DNA from: Acidobacteriota bacterium
GTDB lineage: Bacteria > Acidobacteriota > Terriglobia > Terriglobales > Acidobacteriaceae
Assembly (NCBI GenBank): GCA_021805265.1
Contig: JAJZFR010000327.1
Span: forward strand, 1-6,521
Reading direction: 5' to 3'
Length of the DNA: 6,521 nucleotides
In this document: in pieces, positions 5,493 through 6,521 of the stretch
Position numbering within the stretch: the first letter of the stretch is position 1
Layout of the letters: each line of letters begins with the position of its first letter
The notes under the pieces: model-generated
The model's input: only the letters and a program-made list of their open reading frames with translations
Databases searched by the model: none
What the model was told of the DNA's origin: nothing
Translations under genes and position numbers: made by a program

Positions 5493-5520
5493 ATTTTTAT
5501 TTTAGTCCCGTTCTGCCAGA
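5479..5520 (-). promoter_or_regulatory. Candidate operator inverted repeat at the toxin-antitoxin promoter
   Basis: On the plus strand tctggca (5479-5485) and tgccaga (5514-5520) are perfect seven-base inverted copies, with centres 35 bases apart, bracketing the -10 region and the antitoxin start. A shorter palindrome atgtacat (5485-5492) abuts the inner side of one arm. Xre-type antitoxins commonly repress their own promoter through such repeats. Binding here is inferred. Confidence 0.5.
5499..5504 (-). promoter_or_regulatory. -10 box of the toxin-antitoxin operon
   Basis: TAAAAT (5504-5499) is five of six to consensus. The six bases AAAAAT separate it from the ATG at 5492, which would place the transcription start at the start codon. 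The -35 region (TCGTCA at 17 bases) is weak. It lies between the arms of the inverted repeat. Confidence 0.5.
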
Positions 5521-5552
5521 GTGACGAGGAAATTTTCAAACATGGCAGGACG

Positions 5553-5581
5553 GCGAGCGGAAGACCGACGGGACCGCTCGC
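5553..5581 (-). terminator. Hairpin downstream of the dipeptidase gene, possible terminator
   Basis: A perfect eight-pair inverted repeat (GCGAGCGG and CCGCTCGC on the minus strand) with a 13-base loop begins 27 bases after the dipeptidase stop. No T run follows directly; the next bases are CGTCCTGCC. It could be a weak or rho-assisted terminator or an mRNA 3'-end stabiliser separating the dipeptidase from the toxin-antitoxin operon. Confidence 0.4.
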
Positions 5582-5607
5582 AGCAGCGAAAGGCATGGCG
5601 CGCGCGT

Positions 5608-6521
5608 TCAGCGAGCGGGCGTTGTGGAGTGCGGCTGCATCACGGTAATGTGTGGGCGGGTCGGGGATTGGCTCGTTTGAGACTGGAGCTGGTGGCTCAC
5701 CTGCTCTACCTCGCCAAAGACGCGAAGGAAATTGCCGCCCAGTATCTTGTCGCAATCCGCAGCCGAGTAACCCCGCGCCATCAGCGCTGCAGTCACCTTC
5801 GGAAGGTCCGCAGCCGAATCAATTCCCTGCGGAAGCTGGCCCATCACGCCGTCAAAATCTGTCCCTATGCCCACGTGGTCGATGCCCGCAACCTTGGCAA
5901 TATGGTCGATCTGGTCGATCAGATCGGAAAGGGGTGGTCGCGGAATGCGGTCGGCTAGCTCACGATCCACCTTCTCCATATCGCCGTAGGTGAGCGTCTT
6001 CCCTTCCGCCTTGAACCTGTCTTTGAGCGCCTGCTCTGCTTTGAGCACCTCATCCCTCTGGGCAAGCTGCGCATTGCGATAGTTCTGCGAGATGAACCCC
6101 GAGTAGAAGTTCACCATCACCACTCCGCCCTTGGAGTCCGGACCACCCGACCGGGCGATTGCGCGCAGCATGTCATCGGTCATGTTGCGTGGAGCATCGC
6201 ACAACGCCCGCGCCGCCGAGTGCGATGCAATCACCGGAGCGCGGCTGATCACCAGCGTTCGATAAAAAGTCTTGTCCGAAACGTGAGAGACATCGACGAT
6301 CATACCCAGGCGGTTCATCTCATAGACAACATCCTTGCCAAACTCGCTCAATCCCTCCTTCGTGTGTGGCACAGAAGCATCGGTGTCGTCCCCGGAAGAA
6401 TCAGCCCACCCGTTCGAGTTCGACCATGTAAGCGTCATGTAACGAACGCCCAGGTCGTAGTACATCCGCAGCAGCGCCAGCGAGTGTTCGATCGAGTGGC
6501 CGCCCTCGATCCCCATCAGCG
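5608..6521 (-). CDS. Membrane dipeptidase, peptidase family M19 (N-terminus outside window)
   Basis: The C-terminal 304 codons of a zinc dipeptidase of the renal dipeptidase family, which cleaves L-X and D-amino-acid-containing dipeptides. The frame runs off the right edge, and the residue before the first visible Met is Leu (CTG), so that Met is internal. Counting from it: EGGH with Glu4 bridging the two zincs, VDVSHVS with His78, IASHSAARALC with His99, Arg110 for the substrate carboxylate, and GTDFDG with Asp220. The spacings 74 and 21 between Glu4, His78 and His99 closely match those in human renal dipeptidase, so the enzyme looks intact. A charged helical insert (about 147-190) is typical of bacterial M19 proteins. 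The last 25 residues (Gln/Ser/Thr/Pro-rich) extend past the conserved GGNFLRVF end and look unstructured. The N-terminal His-x-Asp zinc motif and any signal peptide lie outside. Confidence 0.95.
   Translation of the reverse strand, partial: LMGIEGGHSIEHSLALLRMYYDLGVRYMTLTWSNSNGWADSSGDDTDASVPHTKEGLSEFGKDVVYEMNRLGMIVDVSHVSDKTFYRTLVISRAPVIASHSAARALCDAPRNMTDDMLRAIARSGGPDSKGGVVMVNFYSGFISQNYRNAQLAQRDEVLKAEQALKDRFKAEGKTLTYGDMEKVDRELADRIPRPPLSDLIDQIDHIAKVAGIDHVGIGTDFDGVMGQLPQGIDSAADLPKVTAALMARGYSAADCDKILGGNFLRVFGEVEQVSHQLQSQTSQSPTRPHITVMQPHSTTPAR

Noticed and set aside
1..6521. CRISPR arrays, insertion sequences or tandem repeats
   Set aside because: No regularly spaced direct repeats, transposase-like frames or terminal inverted repeats were seen on either strand.

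Overview
The window reads as chromosome of a member of the Acidobacteriota, most likely family Acidobacteriaceae (the Granulicella/Terriglobus/Edaphobacter group). This rests on protein style, moderately high GC, and the pairing of a secreted TPR-like protein with a metY-metX operon. The genus is an inference. Every gene I can support lies on the minus strand, so transcription runs from right (6521) to left (1). The long plus-strand reading frames are shadows of these genes.

Layout in the direction of transcription. (1) 6521-5608: C-terminal part of an M19 membrane dipeptidase, cut by the window edge. (2) 5492-4558: a two-gene toxin-antitoxin module, an Xre/MbcA/ParS-type antitoxin followed by a RES-domain toxin. 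The genes overlap by four bases (TTGA), and an inverted repeat flanks the promoter and start. (3) 4443-4369: tRNA-Gly with anticodon CCC and an encoded CCA end. (4) 4330-4068: a regulatory leader holding a sigma-70-like promoter, a 25-codon open frame with a dense Cys/Met run (LCCMCMRMPC), a GC-rich hairpin and an intrinsic terminator, all before metY. (5) 4067-1573: metY (O-acetylhomoserine sulfhydrylase) and metX (homoserine O-acyltransferase), joined by an ATGA overlap. (6) 1564-101: a near-consensus promoter and a secreted TPR-like protein of unknown role, closed by a strong terminator at 56-23.

How the parts work together. MetX activates homoserine, and MetY replaces the acyl group with sulfide to give homocysteine, so the pair forms the direct-sulfhydrylation branch of methionine synthesis. 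The open frame upstream is the main discovery candidate. It appears to be a ribosome-mediated attenuator that reads both cysteine and methionine supply. Its promoter -10 ends only seven bases before the ATG and there is no Shine-Dalgarno sequence, so the uORF is probably translated from a leaderless mRNA. That resembles the leaderless polycysteine uORFs known in mycobacteria, but here with mixed Cys/Met codons and a distinct terminator hairpin. The toxin-antitoxin pair, the tRNA, the dipeptidase and the TPR-like protein show no obvious biochemical link to methionine synthesis.
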